64,000 nt of DNA from Ficedula albicollis (GCF_000247815.1 NC_021678.1:3035183-3099182); one strand, 5' to 3'; numbered from the stretch's first letter, positions 25,801-43,274 are shown. The notes: generated by a model not told the origin, from the sequence alone. Made by a program: numbers and translations.

Positions 25801-28118
25801 AAACACATGATCATACCCTGGCTGTACTGAATCTAACCACAGATCTCTCTGTCCCAGTTTTCCACGTCTTGGTGAATTATATCAAGAGAAGCATAACTCT
25901 CAGTAGTGCTTTAACAACACAGTAAAAGCTGAACTGCTTATTTGTTGATTTCTACAGATTTCACTGAACTTTACCACCAGCTGTGCTTGAAATCATTGCA
26001 TTGTTGCTACTCTTCAACATCCAGTTCTAAGTGAGGAACTAACCTCTTTGTCTTCGGTGAGTTTGGACAGCAGATAAACTAAAGAATCCAGATGTCTCGT
26101 GTTTTTAGACTTCAGCTCATCGTATTTCTTCAAAAAATCTTCAGGAGTTCGAGAAAACTCTGCTATTTTCACCTGTAACATTAAATGGAGTTACAATTAA
26201 AACTAAATGGAATCAGCTCAGGCTGTGAAGATGCAAAGTTTCAGAGTTAGAGACTTCCTGGCACTTAGAGCTTTACTGGTGGGTGATGTTAATAAGAAAA
26301 AAGTCAGGTGCTACTCACATAATTGCATTTTAAACAATTTTCATTTCATCACGGAATCATGGAATGGTTTGGGTGGGAAGAGAACTTCAAGGTGATCTTG
26401 TTCCACCCCTTGCCACAGGCAGGGACACCTTCCACTATCCCAGGGTGTGCCAAACCTTGGACAATTCCAAGGATCCAGGGACAGCCACAGCTTCCCTGAG
26501 CACCCTGTGCCAGGTTGCCACCTTCACAGAGAACAATTTCTTCCCAATATCTCACAAAGCAACCTCCTTCTTTGAACTTTCCCCAACTCTAGTCCTATCA
26601 ATTGTTTTCTCACACTAACCCTCAAAGATTCTACTTTTCCCACCAGACTTCCCACTTCACACTCAGAAACTGCTCAGATCTCACCACTCCTTTCCTTTTT
26701 TCCTTTCCTCCCTGCCCAAGGGGAGAGCCTGAGGAAAGGTTGGGTTTGTTCAGCCTGGAGAAGAGAAGGTCTTGGGGTGACCTCATTGTGGAGACCCTGA
26801 AGCACCTCCAAGGGAGCTGGAGAGGGATTTTAGAGGGTGTGAGGACTAATTTTGCTGGCTGTGAGCAGGTTCTGGAGCACTGATGTGAAGGGGCAGAGAG
26901 CAAAGGAAGGAAAATTTTCTGTTACCTGAGACAATCCAAGACAAAGTGAGGATGCCTCAGCTGTGGGAAAAAAAAGCCCTGGATCTTCCAGGCCTGTAGG
27001 ATTAGGTACAGTAACCAAGGGCAGCAGAAAACTCAGGCCAAGGTAAACCACACTGCCCACCTGTTAGGGAGCACTGAGTCTGACTGCAGCTGTTGGCCCA
27101 TCTGCCCTCACCTTTAAGGCTCATTGTTGGTCTGAGTCCAACCTAGTGGCCAAGCCCCCTGGCTCTGATTTTTGAGACTTGGGATAGAGAAAGGGGAATC
27201 AGAAACTATTTTTGAAGTTATTGTCTTGGCTTGCAGTACAGGACATAACCAAAAGTATGTATTCTATCACCATCTGTTAAACCAGGTGGGGCAGTGATCA
27301 TTATCTTTTCCACAACCCATCCTCCCTCCAGGGAGAAATCTCCTGTTAATGAGCCACTGAACCCCACTGTATGACTGACAAAATTGTATCATCCCATTGG
27401 GAGATGCTCCAGCGAGGGGGAAGAGCCAAGCCTTTCCTACCTACATGCAAACTGAGATTTGGAACATCAGGGCAACCTTTTTCCACTGGATACCAGAGGA
27501 AAACCAGACCTTTCCACATCATCCCTGGACCTTCAGAGGAAAACTGCACCTTCTACAGGAGCCCTGCTCCAGCTGAACCACATCTGCCCCTGCAGGAGGA
27601 TGCAGCCACCATTGAATGGCACTGCTGCCAACACCCTGACTGACTGACGGGTGTCAGCTTGGATTCTGACTCTGTCAGTGTTTTGGGATTGTTCTTTGTA
27701 ATACTGCATTTCTATTTTAATTTTCCTGGTAAAGAACTGTTATTCCCAACTCCCCTGTCTTTGCCTGAGAGCCCCTTAATTTCAAAATTATAATAATTTG
27801 GAGGGAGGGGGTTTACATTCTCCATTTCAAAGAGAAGCTTCTGCCTCAAACCAGGACACCACTTCACACCCAGAACAGCGACCCCACTCCCCTGCTTTTT
27901 TCCTTCCCTCCCTGCCCAGGGGGAGAGCTGTCCCTGGCAGGGGAAGGCAGGAGGAGGGCGGGCAGGACCTTGGCGCTGTGCGCAGAGACGTTGGTGGTGA
28001 CGTAGGGCGTGCGGTTCTTCTGCAGCAGCTCGATGTAGACCTCGGCGCCCTCGCCGCCGTGCACCCGCAGCAGGCTCAGCAGCTCGTTCACGTCGTGGTG
28101 GATGCGGAACTCGCTCAT
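7889..28118 (-). CDS. TUBGCP2: TUBGCP2, gamma-tubulin complex component 2 (complete, 889 aa)
   Basis: Core subunit of the gamma-tubulin small complex and ring complex, which nucleates microtubules at centrosomes. Coding exons in transcription order: 27969-28118, 26044-26172, 25563-25739, 22329-22488, 21757-21949, 20983-21182, 20195-20384, 19514-19659, 18774-18954, 17683-17863, 17321-17493, 16167-16292, 15604-15724, 13598-13741, 13064-13192, 12168-12331 and 7889-7994. All junctions are GT-AG with matching phases; they sum to 890 codons, close to the roughly 900 aa of vertebrate GCP2. It starts MSEFRIHHDVNELLSLL and ends PPLLPRLAVPAQ. The GCP N-terminal (grip1) domain begins near residue 190 and the GCP C-terminal (grip2) domain fills about residues 510-830. 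Characteristic stretches include VEDLLYVLIGVDGRYI, EEHELQKEKIQEDYNDKYWD and LDFNGFYTERLEHMSAERS. No frameshift or lost residue is seen. Confidence 0.98.
9295..9537 (+). mobile_element. CR1 LINE 3' fragment
   Basis: Sense orientation: GAGGTTCAGGTTGGAGACCA, CCAGGGAATGGGCACAG and GGATGATCCTTGTGGGTCCC, ending in a GATTCCGTTCTATGA tail. It lies in the last intron of TUBGCP2 (7995-12167), which otherwise shows only unassigned non-coding DNA. Confidence 0.85.
11976..12075 (-). mobile_element. CR1 LINE 3' fragment
   Basis: Short antisense piece with GGTTGGAAGGAACCTCAAAG and CCATGGACAGGGACACCTTC, in the last TUBGCP2 intron. Confidence 0.8.
15138..15172. repeat. AAT/AGT trinucleotide microsatellite
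   Basis: A run of AATAATAATAATAGTAATAG type in a TUBGCP2 intron. A GAT-rich stretch lies at 14483-14540 in the same intron. Confidence 0.85.
20422..20752. repeat. Two-copy tandem duplication, 169-bp period
   Basis: AAAGTCCTGAAACAAAACCC and the following roughly 160 bases occur at 20422 and again at 20591, nearly identical. It lies within the TUBGCP2 intron between the exons at 20195-20384 and 20983-21182, so the protein is not affected. Confidence 0.93.
23381..23730. repeat. Two adjacent tandem duplications (111-bp and 67-bp periods) in a CR1-like stretch
   Basis: CTCAGCTGGCTGTAGGAATA starts at 23381 and again at 23492 (period 111). CACTGGAACAAGCTCCCCAG starts at 23597 and again at 23664 (period 67). 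The second motif belongs to the sense CR1 body; TTGGGCTTGATGAATCTC follows. It lies in the large TUBGCP2 intron 22489-25562. Confidence 0.9.
24471..24598. repeat. Two-copy tandem duplication, 63-bp period
   Basis: CTACAAATGGAGCAGCAGGG begins at 24471 and 24534, with a few mismatches between copies. Intronic in TUBGCP2. Confidence 0.9.
25330..25408 (-). mobile_element. CR1 LINE fragment
   Basis: Antisense remnant with CAACCTGGCCTTGGACACTT and CCAGGGATGGAGCAGCCTG. Intronic in TUBGCP2. Confidence 0.75.
26350..26600 (-). mobile_element. CR1 LINE 3' fragment
   Basis: Antisense, starting from an ATCACGGAATCATGGAATGG tail and running through GGCAGGGACACCTTCCACT to CAATTTCTTCCCAATATCTC. It lies in the first TUBGCP2 intron. 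Confidence 0.87.
26715..26885 (+). mobile_element. CR1 LINE internal fragment
   Basis: Sense orientation: GGTTTGTTCAGCCTGGAGAA followed by GTGACCTCATTGTGG. It is next to an antisense copy, so the first TUBGCP2 intron holds two oppositely oriented CR1 pieces. Confidence 0.8.
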
Positions 28119-28254
28119 GGCCGCCAGCCCTGGGGACACCACGGCCGCCGGGGTCACCCTGCTGCTCCCGGGGGGAACATCCCCGCCAGGGGCACGCTGC
28201 TGGGAGGCGGAGGTGTTCGGCTGGGACAAAGGAGGAGGAGGAAGAAACAAAACA

Positions 28255-28365
28255 GGGATGGGTCTCAAAGCCCATCTCATTCCAAGCCCTTCCACTGTCC
28301 CAGGCTGCTCCACGCCCCAATGTCCAACCTGGCCTTGGACACTGCCAGGGATCCTAAACTGCTGC
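28255..28365 (-). mobile_element. CR1 LINE fragment
   Basis: Antisense CR1 words CAACCTGGCCTTGGACACTG and GGTCTCAAAGCCCATCTC, just upstream of the TUBGCP2 start. Confidence 0.75.
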
Positions 28366-28499
28366 AGCTGAGTTTAGGGGTCTTCCTATTCCACTGCCCG
28401 CTTTACTAACTTCCCTCAAACTCTGCAGATTATTTAAATAATAACTTTAATACTGACACAGAGCACTGAGATAAGCTCAGCCTGGTGCTAAAAACACCC

Positions 28500-28605
28500 A
28501 GGTTGTGGGGTCAATGCTAGAATGGGCCATTCATTTAAGAGTTGGACTTGATGATCCTTGTGGGTCCCTTCCAACTCAGAATATCCTGTGATTCTGTAAA
28601 TCCAT
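28500..28605 (+). mobile_element. CR1 LINE 3' end
   Basis: Sense 3' terminus: GTTGGACTTGATGATCCTTG and GGGTCCCTTCCAACTCAGAA, ending in TCCTGTGATTCTG. Confidence 0.85.
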
Positions 28606-28774
28606 GTTTTTACACTGATTTACAGTGATCCTGTAAATCAGGATCAAGACCCTGAGTCAGGAATCACAAAAATAAATAAGGAGTTTCATGCGATACCCTG
28701 CACAGACTGCATCAAGCACATACAATCCAGATCCAAGTACCAAGCACAAGGACACACTTTTGTTTTGCCAAGAT

Positions 28775-28890
28775 CATGGAATCACTCAGGCTGGAAGGGA
28801 TCCCTTGGTCCAGCTCTCCACTGAAAACTGACACAAATTACAACAGGCTGTGTAGGGCCTGGTCCAGCCTGAGTTTAAACATATTTAAAG
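28775..28890 (-). mobile_element. CR1 LINE 3' fragment
   Basis: Antisense: ATCATGGAATCACTCAGGCT followed by GGAAGGGATCCCTTGGTCCA. This and two other pieces fill much of the TUBGCP2/ZNF511 gap. Confidence 0.7.
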
Positions 28891-29202
28891 GCGCAGGTTC
28901 CCCACTACTTGGGGCCCTGATCCTACTGGGATTTCCCGTGAGCTGAAGTGCCTGAGGCTCAGAGGTGTAGGGAACGAGGAGAAGCTGCGGGAGCTGGGCC
29001 GGACACGAGGAGGTGCCTGCTGAGGGCACCGGCACAGCCGCAACCCGGGAAACGCGGGCGGGCCCGGGATGAACAGCGGTGGGATCCTCATCCCGGGACG
29101 ACCCGACGGGCCCGGACACGGCGCCCAGGCAGCGGCTGTGGGTTCCGGGCAGCACCTCAGCCGCGTCCCATCCTTCATAGCCCACCGTATCCTACCGCAT
29201 GT

Positions 29203-30011
<809 letters not shown>

Positions 30012-30060
30012 CTTTGCAGCCCTGCCCGCCCGCCCTCAGCCGCTCTCTGCTCCTCTCTAG

Positions 30061-32224
30061 GATGGGGACGTGCACAGGCACCTCTACCTGCAGGGCGTCC
30101 TCACCAGCCTGGAGGAGGTGGCCGAGAGACCCAAGTAAGTGAGGCGGTCTCGTCGCCACAGCGGCGGGCGCCCCCCCCCACAGCGGCGGGCGAGCTCCGA
30201 GTGCGCCTGGCACGGAATCAAGGAATGGTTCGGGTTGGAGTGGTCCTTAAAGATCATCTCGTTCCTCACCCCTGCCATGGGCAGGGACACCTTCCGCTAT
30301 CCCAGGCTGCTCCAAGCACCTTCCAGCCTGGCCTTGGACATATCCAGGGATCCAGGGGCGGCCACAGCTGCTCTGGCTGCTGCAGCTGGCACAGCTCTGA
30401 CCGGGAAGGCTGAGCCTGGGAGAGAACCTTGGTTTGCTCTTGTGTGTAAAATCCAGCAAGTGCTTTTGAGTGTTGTTTGAGGTGCACCTATGGGTGCCTC
30501 TTAAAAAAGCAGTGGCACAGATTTGGCATCCACAACTGCAACTTTTAGGTCAAGCAGCTCATTTATTACCTCGCGGCTTGTTTATTCTTCACCGAAGCAC
30601 TGTTTAACAGGGGGATGATCTAGATGATACTGAAGCCATAATGGTTAATAAGTTTCCAATGGCAAATAAGTTTCCAGCTGCCAGCACCATCGTGATCTTT
30701 GTTCCGTTGCACCTGGCATTTAATTTTAAGTATGAGTCACCAAAAATGCCACATGTATTGTGGCTGCAGGTGTGAGTCTAGTGGAAGGGGTTGGAATCAG
30801 ATGAGCTTTGTGGTCCAAACCATCCTGGGATTCTTGGATAGAGTCATCTAGAGGAGATGTTTGCAGCTGAAATTAAGGCTCTAGTTTAGCTTAAAGCATG
30901 TGTGCCCCGATTTCCCTGCAGGGTGTCCGAGTTCAGCTGCCACATCTCCGGGTGCAGCCAGGTGTTTGACACGCTGGAGAGCTATGAGCACCACTACAAC
31001 ACCCTGCACAGGAACGTCTGCTCCTTCTGCAAGCGCTCCTTTCCCTCTGGGAATCTCTTGGATATCCACATCTTGGAGTGGCACGACTCCCTCTTCCAGA
31101 TAATGGCCGAGAAGCAAAATATGGTGAGTTGCCACGCCCAGCCCTTGCCTTGTGGTTGGTGTGCACTTGTTTTTTTCCAGTTGTGTCTTTTTTTTTTTTC
31201 TTTCTCCTCCCTGCCTTTCAGTACCAGTGTCTGGTGGAAGGCTGCACGGAGAAGTTCAAGAGCAGCAAGGACAGGAAGGATCACCTGGTGACCGTGCACC
31301 TTTACCCTGTTGACTTTCGGTTTGACAGGCCCAAGAAGGTGAAATGGTAACTGCAGAACTTTCCTCCTGTCCTGCAAGGAAAGTGTGAGGGAATTGGGAT
31401 TGTTCAGCATGGAGAAGGGTAGCTTTGAGGTGACCTAACTGTGGCCTTCCAGTGCCTGAGGCAGCTATGGAGGAGATGGAGACGAATTGGGATTGTTCAG
31501 CATGCAGAAGAGTAGCTTTGAGGTGACCTAACTGTGGCCTTCCAGTGCCTGAGGCAGTTATGGAGAAGATGGAGAGGAGTAGCTTTGAGGTGACCTAACT
31601 GTGGCCTTCCAGTGCCTGAGGCAGCTATGGAGGAGATGGAGACAGACTCTTTACAAGGGATAGAGTTCTAGGAAAACAGCTTCCCATTCCCAGAGGGCAG
31701 GGTTAGGCGGGATACTGGGAAGGAATCCATCCCAGATGGACTCATTTCCTTATGAAGTCCCTATGATTTCCTTGGCTCTGGGCTCACATGGCAGCTCCTG
31801 AGCCAGGATGTAAATTTTTATCTCTGCAGTGGCTCCAAGCACACGAGCTCTCCCGTGGAGCAGGGTGCCAGCGTGCCCATGGATGTGAGTGTGGAGATGG
31901 CAGAGCAATTCCAGGTGAATCCCGTGGAAACAGGGCCTGAGGAGAACATGGAGATCTCTCAGCCTGCAGCCAGCCCTGGCCCCTCACTGCCAGAGAAACG
32001 GCTCTACAAATCCAGGTCTGTACTTTGGCCTGCTCCTCCCGTACCACGCTCTTCCCCCCCGGCATCTTAAAATGCCCCACAGAGCATTAAGCATCCCAGT
32101 GAGCCTGTGAGGGCTGGGCTGTTAACATGGGTTAAAGCCTGTCTCCCTTTCCAGGATCCCACCCACAATTTGCTTCGGACAAGGTGCCACCCGAGGATTT
32201 AAAGGACCACGGAAGAAAGTCTGA
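30061..32224 (+). CDS. ZNF511: ZNF511, C2H2 zinc-finger protein (exon 1 missing)
   Basis: Small zinc-finger protein, probably nuclear; its molecular role is poorly known. Visible exons are 30061-30134, 30922-31123, 31222-31346, 31830-32015 and 32155-32224, with consistent phases (the AAATG|GTAACT donor at 31346 is required by phase). The first visible peptide is DGDVHRHLYLQGVLTSLEEV, well matched to human ZNF511. Three C2H2-like fingers follow: one starting CHISGCSQVFDTLESYEHHY, one with CSFCKRSFPSGNLLDIHILE then WH, and one with CLVEGCTEKFKSSKDRKDHL then VTVH. A low-complexity acidic linker leads to the basic tail GATRGFKGPRKKV. An AATAAA at 32306 fits the 3' end. The start codon and roughly the first exon are hidden by the C run. 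Confidence 0.95.
30212..30410 (-). mobile_element. CR1 LINE 3' fragment
   Basis: Antisense: CACGGAATCAAGGAATGGTT, GGGCAGGGACACCTTCCGCT and CAGCCTGGCCTTGGACATAT. It lies in the ZNF511 intron 30135-30921. Confidence 0.87.
31365..31700 (+). mobile_element. CR1 fragment with internal tandem repeats
   Basis: The CR1 body words GGGATTGTTCAGCATGGAGA and AGCTTTGAGGTGACCTAACT recur about three times (from about 31391, 31488 and 31579) with a period near 90-97 bases. It lies in the ZNF511 intron 31347-31829. Confidence 0.8.
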
Positions 32225-33896
32225 AAGTCAGCGCAGCAGATTTGTGCAAGATGAGCAGGCATGGAGCCAGTGCCACCAGGGATATTTCCAGTTCCCACTC
32301 CATGGAATAAACCACCCAAACCAATTGAAGCTCTGCCAGAATTTGGGCACGAGTTCCTGATGTCAAACAGAACTGGCATCACCTGACTGAGTTAAAAATC
32401 CTCAAGATTTTAGGAAGGGGAACCCAGAACCTGTGGCGAGGTGTTAAGAAAACTGTCCTGCAGCTGAGGCTGCACAGGATTGGGTGTTTTATTTTTTGCC
32501 TCTTGGGGGTATAAAATGGATTCAAGAAGTTACAAGATGACAACATGACTGTATGGAAGCTGGAGTCACTGAGAAAAGAAAATGGGAGGAAAAAAAAAAC
32601 CACTGGTCCTTTGTTCTTACATTCTTCATCTCGCTGAAGTCTTTTCTGCACCCCAGCACCTGCTCTGAAAGGTTTGTCTGGGCCAGGAGAAGCATTTTCA
32701 CAGGGAGTTAAAATAAAGTGACTTCCAACCAGGTGAATAAATAAAAGGAATTTTTACAAAATTGCTTCATAGAGAATTTAAGTGCTGTTTTGAAGCCCAG
32801 GCAGAGTCAGACGTGTGGAATGAACCTCCCTCACTTTGCTGCAAGTGCTGCCAAAATCAAGTTGGGATTCCCTGTTGTCTTTCCCTTCCTTTGTAATCTC
32901 ATCCTCCTGGAAAAAAACTGGAATCAGAGGCACTGGTCTTGGGGTCCTGGTGAATCTTGGCACTCAAAAATTGTGCATAAGAGGAAAAAATGAGGTTTCT
33001 GGAACAATGTTTATCCAAGAAGCTTAGGATCTATAATTGCATTTTTTTCCCTTCCCCCTCTCTGCGAGGAATAGATCAAAGGGGCTTTGAAAAATCCTTG
33101 CAAATGGGAGCAGGGAATGATGTTTATGGAGATGTAGGAGATTTCCCAGTGAGTTTTAAAAAGCTTCACTCTGTTTAAAACTCATCTGGCTTGTCCAGCC
33201 CTAATCCCTGCTCCGTGGGCTCTGGAGAGTGCTGTCTCCAGCAGGCAACTGCCACACAGCTGCCCAGGGACATCTCTCAGCAGGGACCAAAAATCACTTC
33301 CCAGCACTAAAGCCCCAAATGAGGCTTTTTCCCCACACTGGGATATCGGGGAATGGGAAGCAGGCCCCATGCTACAGGAGATGCCTGCAGGCTTTGGTAC
33401 AAAGGTCAGGCAGGAGCCCAGTCTGCTCTTATGTGCTCAGGTGCACCTGACCTGGGAATTCCTTTTTCCCCAGAGTCCAGGGTCCCTGAGTGCCCTTGCT
33501 GTTGAGAAACAAACTGAAGTTGCAGTTCCAGCCTCAGGGCTCCTGACTGGCTCTCTTCAACAAAGTATTTCCCAGCTGGCCAGCGGCTGTCAAAAATCCT
33601 TATTTCAAGCCAAAACTTGGATTTCCCATCTCTCCAGAGATTGTGCACTGGCAGGAGGACACGGACCTGCCTGCCCTGGAGAGTCCAGGGGTGCAATCTC
33701 CCTGAGCAGCAGGACCTGGATCCACCCAGGGCCACGGGGCGGGCAAAGTGCGAGGTGGGTGTGGCAGCAGGCAGCCAGGGACAGGTACCTACAGTCTCTG
33801 CCAGCCCCGGTGGGCACAGGGACAGGCTGTGGGCCAGCACCAGCCACACGGCTCGTGCCACATCTCTGCCATCTCTCTCTTCTCCACCCGAGGGCC
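32225..33896. other. ZNF511 3' UTR and ZNF511-PRAP1 intergenic DNA
   Basis: Contains the ZNF511 3' UTR (AATAAA at 32306 and another near 32711) and otherwise no gene that I recognise. CALY, which sits here in human as far as I recall, is not visible. Confidence 0.6.
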
Positions 33897-34794
33897 ATGG
33901 GGCTCTGCGGTGTGACCGTCCTGCTGGGCGCTGCCCTCCTCCTGCTGGCACCCGGCGGCACCCAGGTGAGCCCTGCCTCGACCTGCCCTCCCGCTGCCCC
34001 CTCTGATCAGGGGACCCACGTGTGACCCCCCCCTTGGAACCCCCTTGTCTCCCCACAGGCTCTGAGCAGCTCCTGGTGGAAGGACCTGGCCCCGGAGCAG
34101 GATTTGGCTGAGGAAATGTAAGAGGTGCTTGCAAAAACCAGTAAAGCAACACCCCAAAATGGAAAGTGTTTCAGGGGGGGATAAAGCCCCCTTGTTGCTT
34201 TGTGCCCCCCAATATTGGGGTGCTCCCAGCTCCATCTCCCTTCCTCCCTGAATTATGCATCCAGCTGGTTTCTCCATTCCTTTTGTGGAACAAATAGTTT
34301 TAAGTTAGCCCCTTTGACCCTGAGATCCCAACTGGTGCTTCCCGGGGTGTGGGGGATCTCAAGGTCCCTGTACTGGGGTGGGATTCCCCTGGGAATTTGG
34401 TGGTATTTAACAACCTTTCCTCACTGATTTTTTCCCCTCTTCCAGCATTCTGGGTGTAGGAACCACTGAGGATGGTGAACCAGGTATAAAGGTCTTCTCC
34501 AGCAGTGCCTGGGCTCACAGGGGCTCAGCCCAAGTCCAGGCAAGACCAGAAAGGGATCGTGACCGCCTCCAGCACGCCCAAGGTGATGCCAGGGAGGCCA
34601 ACGCCCCTGTGCCGTTCTGGATGCTGGCCCTGGAGGTGCAGAATGGCCCGGAGGAGGATCGTGACCACCTCTACCACCCCTACCAGCCCCAGGATGATGC
34701 CAGGGAGGCTGACACCTACAGGCCAGCCCGGATGCTGTCCCTGAAGGTGCAGAATGGCCCAGAGGAGGATCGTGACCACGTCTACCACAGCTGA
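33897..34794 (+). CDS. PRAP1: PRAP1-like proline-rich acidic protein (158 aa, secreted)
   Basis: Small secreted acidic protein; in mammals PRAP1 is an intestinal and uterine lipid-binding protein. Exons: 33897-33965 (signal peptide MGLCGVTVLLGAALLLLAPG), 34059-34117 and 34446-34794. Phases agree and give 159 codons including the stop. The C-terminal exon encodes two copies of a module, VQNGPEEDRDHLYHPY and VQNGPEEDRDHVYHS. This is the same C-terminal signature as mammalian PRAP1 (GPEEDQDHIYHP). Length is close to human (about 150 aa), and the position between ZNF511 and ECHS1 on the plus strand matches human. The AATAAA at 34886 fits the 3' end. The last exon is followed by an almost identical second copy. 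Identity rests on the C-terminal motif, signal peptide and synteny; the middle is poorly conserved. Confidence 0.87.
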
Positions 34795-35911
34795 GTGGAG
34801 ATGTGCCCGGGAAATGAGGGGTGGGAGCCACCCCTGGGGCTTCTTGGTAAAATTTGCCTCTTCCTACCCAGCCTTGAGCCTCACCAATAAACCCACTACT
34901 CCCCTCTCTACGTCCTGGTGGGATCCTCATTACTGCCAGAAACCCACTGCTAATTGCAGGGCCTCCAAACCTGCAGGAACTCCCTCAGGATTACCCAAGC
35001 TGCCAGGCAGGGCAAGGACAATGCCCTGGGACAGGAGACTCAGCCCCAGGTAAGGCTGAGGCCAGGCAAACTCAGCACATCGGTGCTGTGCCCCAGAAGG
35101 TGCCACAGGCTGTCCCCTTCCTGGGGAGCACAGAGATCTATGCTCCACGAGGCTGCTCTTTAACAACCTTTCCTCACTGATTTTTTCCCCTCTTCCAGCA
35201 TTCTGGGTGTAGGAACCACTGAGGATGGTGAACCAGGTATAAAGGTCTTCTCCAGCAGTGCCTGGGCTCACAGGGGCTCAGCCCAAGTCCAGGCAAGACC
35301 AGAAAGGGATCGTGACCGCCTCCAGCACGCCCAAGGTGATGCCAGGGAGGCCAACGCCCCTGTGCCGTTCTGGATGCTGGCCCTGGAGGTGCAGAATGGC
35401 CCGGAGGAGGATCGTGACCACCTCTACCACCCCTACCAGCCCCAGGATGATGCCAGGGAGGCTGACACCTACAGGCCAGCCCGGATGCTGTCCCTGAAGG
35501 TGCAGAATGGCCCAGAGGAGGATCGTGACCACGTCTACCACAGCTGAGTGGAGATGTGCCCGGGAAATGAGGGGTGGGAGCCACCCCTGGGGCTTCTTGG
35601 TAAAATTTGCCTCTTCCTACCCAGCCTTGAGCCTCACCAATAAACCCACTACTCCCCTCTCTACGTCCTGGTGGGATCCTCATTACTGCCAGAAACCCAC
35701 TGCTAATTGCAGGGCCTCCAAACCTGCAGGAACTCCCTCAGGATTACCCAAGCTGCCAGGCAGGGCAAGGACAATGCCCTGGGACAGGAGACTCAGCCCC
35801 AGGTAAGGCTGAGGCCAGGCAAACTCAGCACATCGGTGCTGTGCCCCAGAAGGTGCCACAGGCTGTCCCCTTCCTGGGGAGCACACGGATCTGTGCTCCA
35901 CGAGGCTGCTC
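34406..35911. repeat. 753-bp tandem duplication containing the PRAP1 terminal exon
   Basis: Copy 1 is 34406-35158 and copy 2 is 35159-35911. The coding part is identical; the mismatches I see (about three) cluster in the last roughly 40 bases. Each copy carries the branch and acceptor region, the whole last exon with stop, the poly-A signal and flank. It may be real or a haplotype joined end to end by the assembler. Confidence 0.95.
35199..35547 (+). pseudogene. Second copy of the PRAP1 terminal exon
   Basis: Intact duplicate of the exon at 34446-34794, with the same TTCCAG acceptor and the same stop. If transcribed through and spliced in place of the first copy it would give the same protein; it has no upstream exons of its own. 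Called here as an extra exon copy, not a separate gene. Confidence 0.7.
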
Positions 35912-36163
35912 TTGCCCAGCCCAGTGTGATGGAGTGTGGGGGGGCTCAGTGAACCCCAGCAGGACCTCGCAGCAAGGACGCCCCATCTCCCAGCAGCACC
36001 TAGAAAACCCTTTAATAGCGAAGGCAGAGGTGGTCCCCACTGCTGGCTGTCACCCCAAGTTTGCTGGCGGGTCCCGGTCCCCTCGTGGGGTAAGGCAGGG
36101 GGTGGATGGGCTGCAGGAGGCCGTGGGGACCTGCACCACCCCAGGGACCTGCAGCTCCTGGGC
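35912..36163. other. PRAP1-ECHS1 convergent intergenic region and ECHS1 3' UTR
   Basis: Short spacer between two convergent genes. A TTTAAT at 36011 (ATTAAA on minus) may be the ECHS1 poly-A signal. FUOM, which lies between these genes in human as far as I recall, is not seen. Confidence 0.55.
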
Positions 36164-41605
<5,442 letters not shown>

Positions 41606-41701
41606 GTGAGCCCGGCGGGCGGGGTGGGAGGGGCGAGGGTGTGAGTGTGCCCCGCGGCCGGGTGTGTGCGAAACCAGGGAAACGCGTGGGTGCGAGCTTG
41701 T

Positions 41702-41825
41702 GCGGGAGCATCATCCACAGGGCTGTGCGGAGCATCGTCCAGACGGTTCTGCGGGAGCATCATCCACAGGGTTCTGCGGAGCGCGCGTGTGCGAGTGTGT
41801 GCGGGAGCATCATCCCCAGGGGTGG
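41702..41825. repeat. Short tandem repeat, about 49-bp period, in the SPRN intron
   Basis: GCGGGAGCATCATCCACAGG-type units begin near 41702, 41751 and 41801, the third with one variant. Confidence 0.8.
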
Positions 41826-41997
41826 GGGCAGCGCGTTTATGCAACGCGCGGGTAGCTGCGTGTGCCGCGACACACGCGTGCGCGGCCCCGGCACACGCGC
41901 AGGCGGGACACGGTGTCGGTGCGCGGTCCCCCGCCCGCGGCCGGGCGCGGCTGAGCGGCGGGGCTCTCCCTCCCTCCCTCCCTGCGGCAGGTGCGGG

Positions 41998-42849
<852 letters not shown>

Positions 42850-42975
42850 TGGATTTCGGGGGACCTGACTGTGCCCGGCGCACCCACGACGCCGCCAGGA
42901 CCGGCCGCCCCCTCCAGGGCTGAGCCCCATGCCCCGGGCGAGCAGCGGCTCCCGCGGCTATGGCCACCCACCGCC

Positions 42976-42977
<2 letters not shown>

Positions 42978-43022
<45 letters not shown>
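42978..43022. other. Short artefactual C run (45 bases) with duplicated flanks, SPRN 3' UTR
   Basis: GCTATGGCCACCCACCGCCG occurs immediately before (42957) and immediately after (43023) the run. The same duplicated-insert signature is seen at the longest C run. The true sequence probably has one copy and no run. Confidence 0.85.
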
Positions 43023-43023
<1 letters not shown>

Positions 43024-43184
43024 CTATGGCCACCCACCGCCGGCGGGGCAGGACCCCCGCGGAAGACCCTCCACCACCACCACCACCATCCCTCCACACC
43101 GAGCCAAACCCCGCCGGCTCGGGCACCCTTCTGCACCGCGCCCCTGTCCGTGGCCTCGCCGTGTCCGGAGGCTGAGGAGGCGAA

Positions 43185-43190
43185 AATAAA
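43185..43190 (+). terminator. SPRN polyadenylation signal
   Basis: AATAAA about 335 bases past the SPRN stop; the nearest canonical signal on the plus strand. Confidence 0.6.
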
Positions 43191-43274
43191 ACTGAGCGAA
43201 AGCAGGTGTGGCTGGATGCGGGGCGAGGGGCGGGACCCTGGGATGGCCAGCGCCCGGCCACTGCCCATGCAGGC

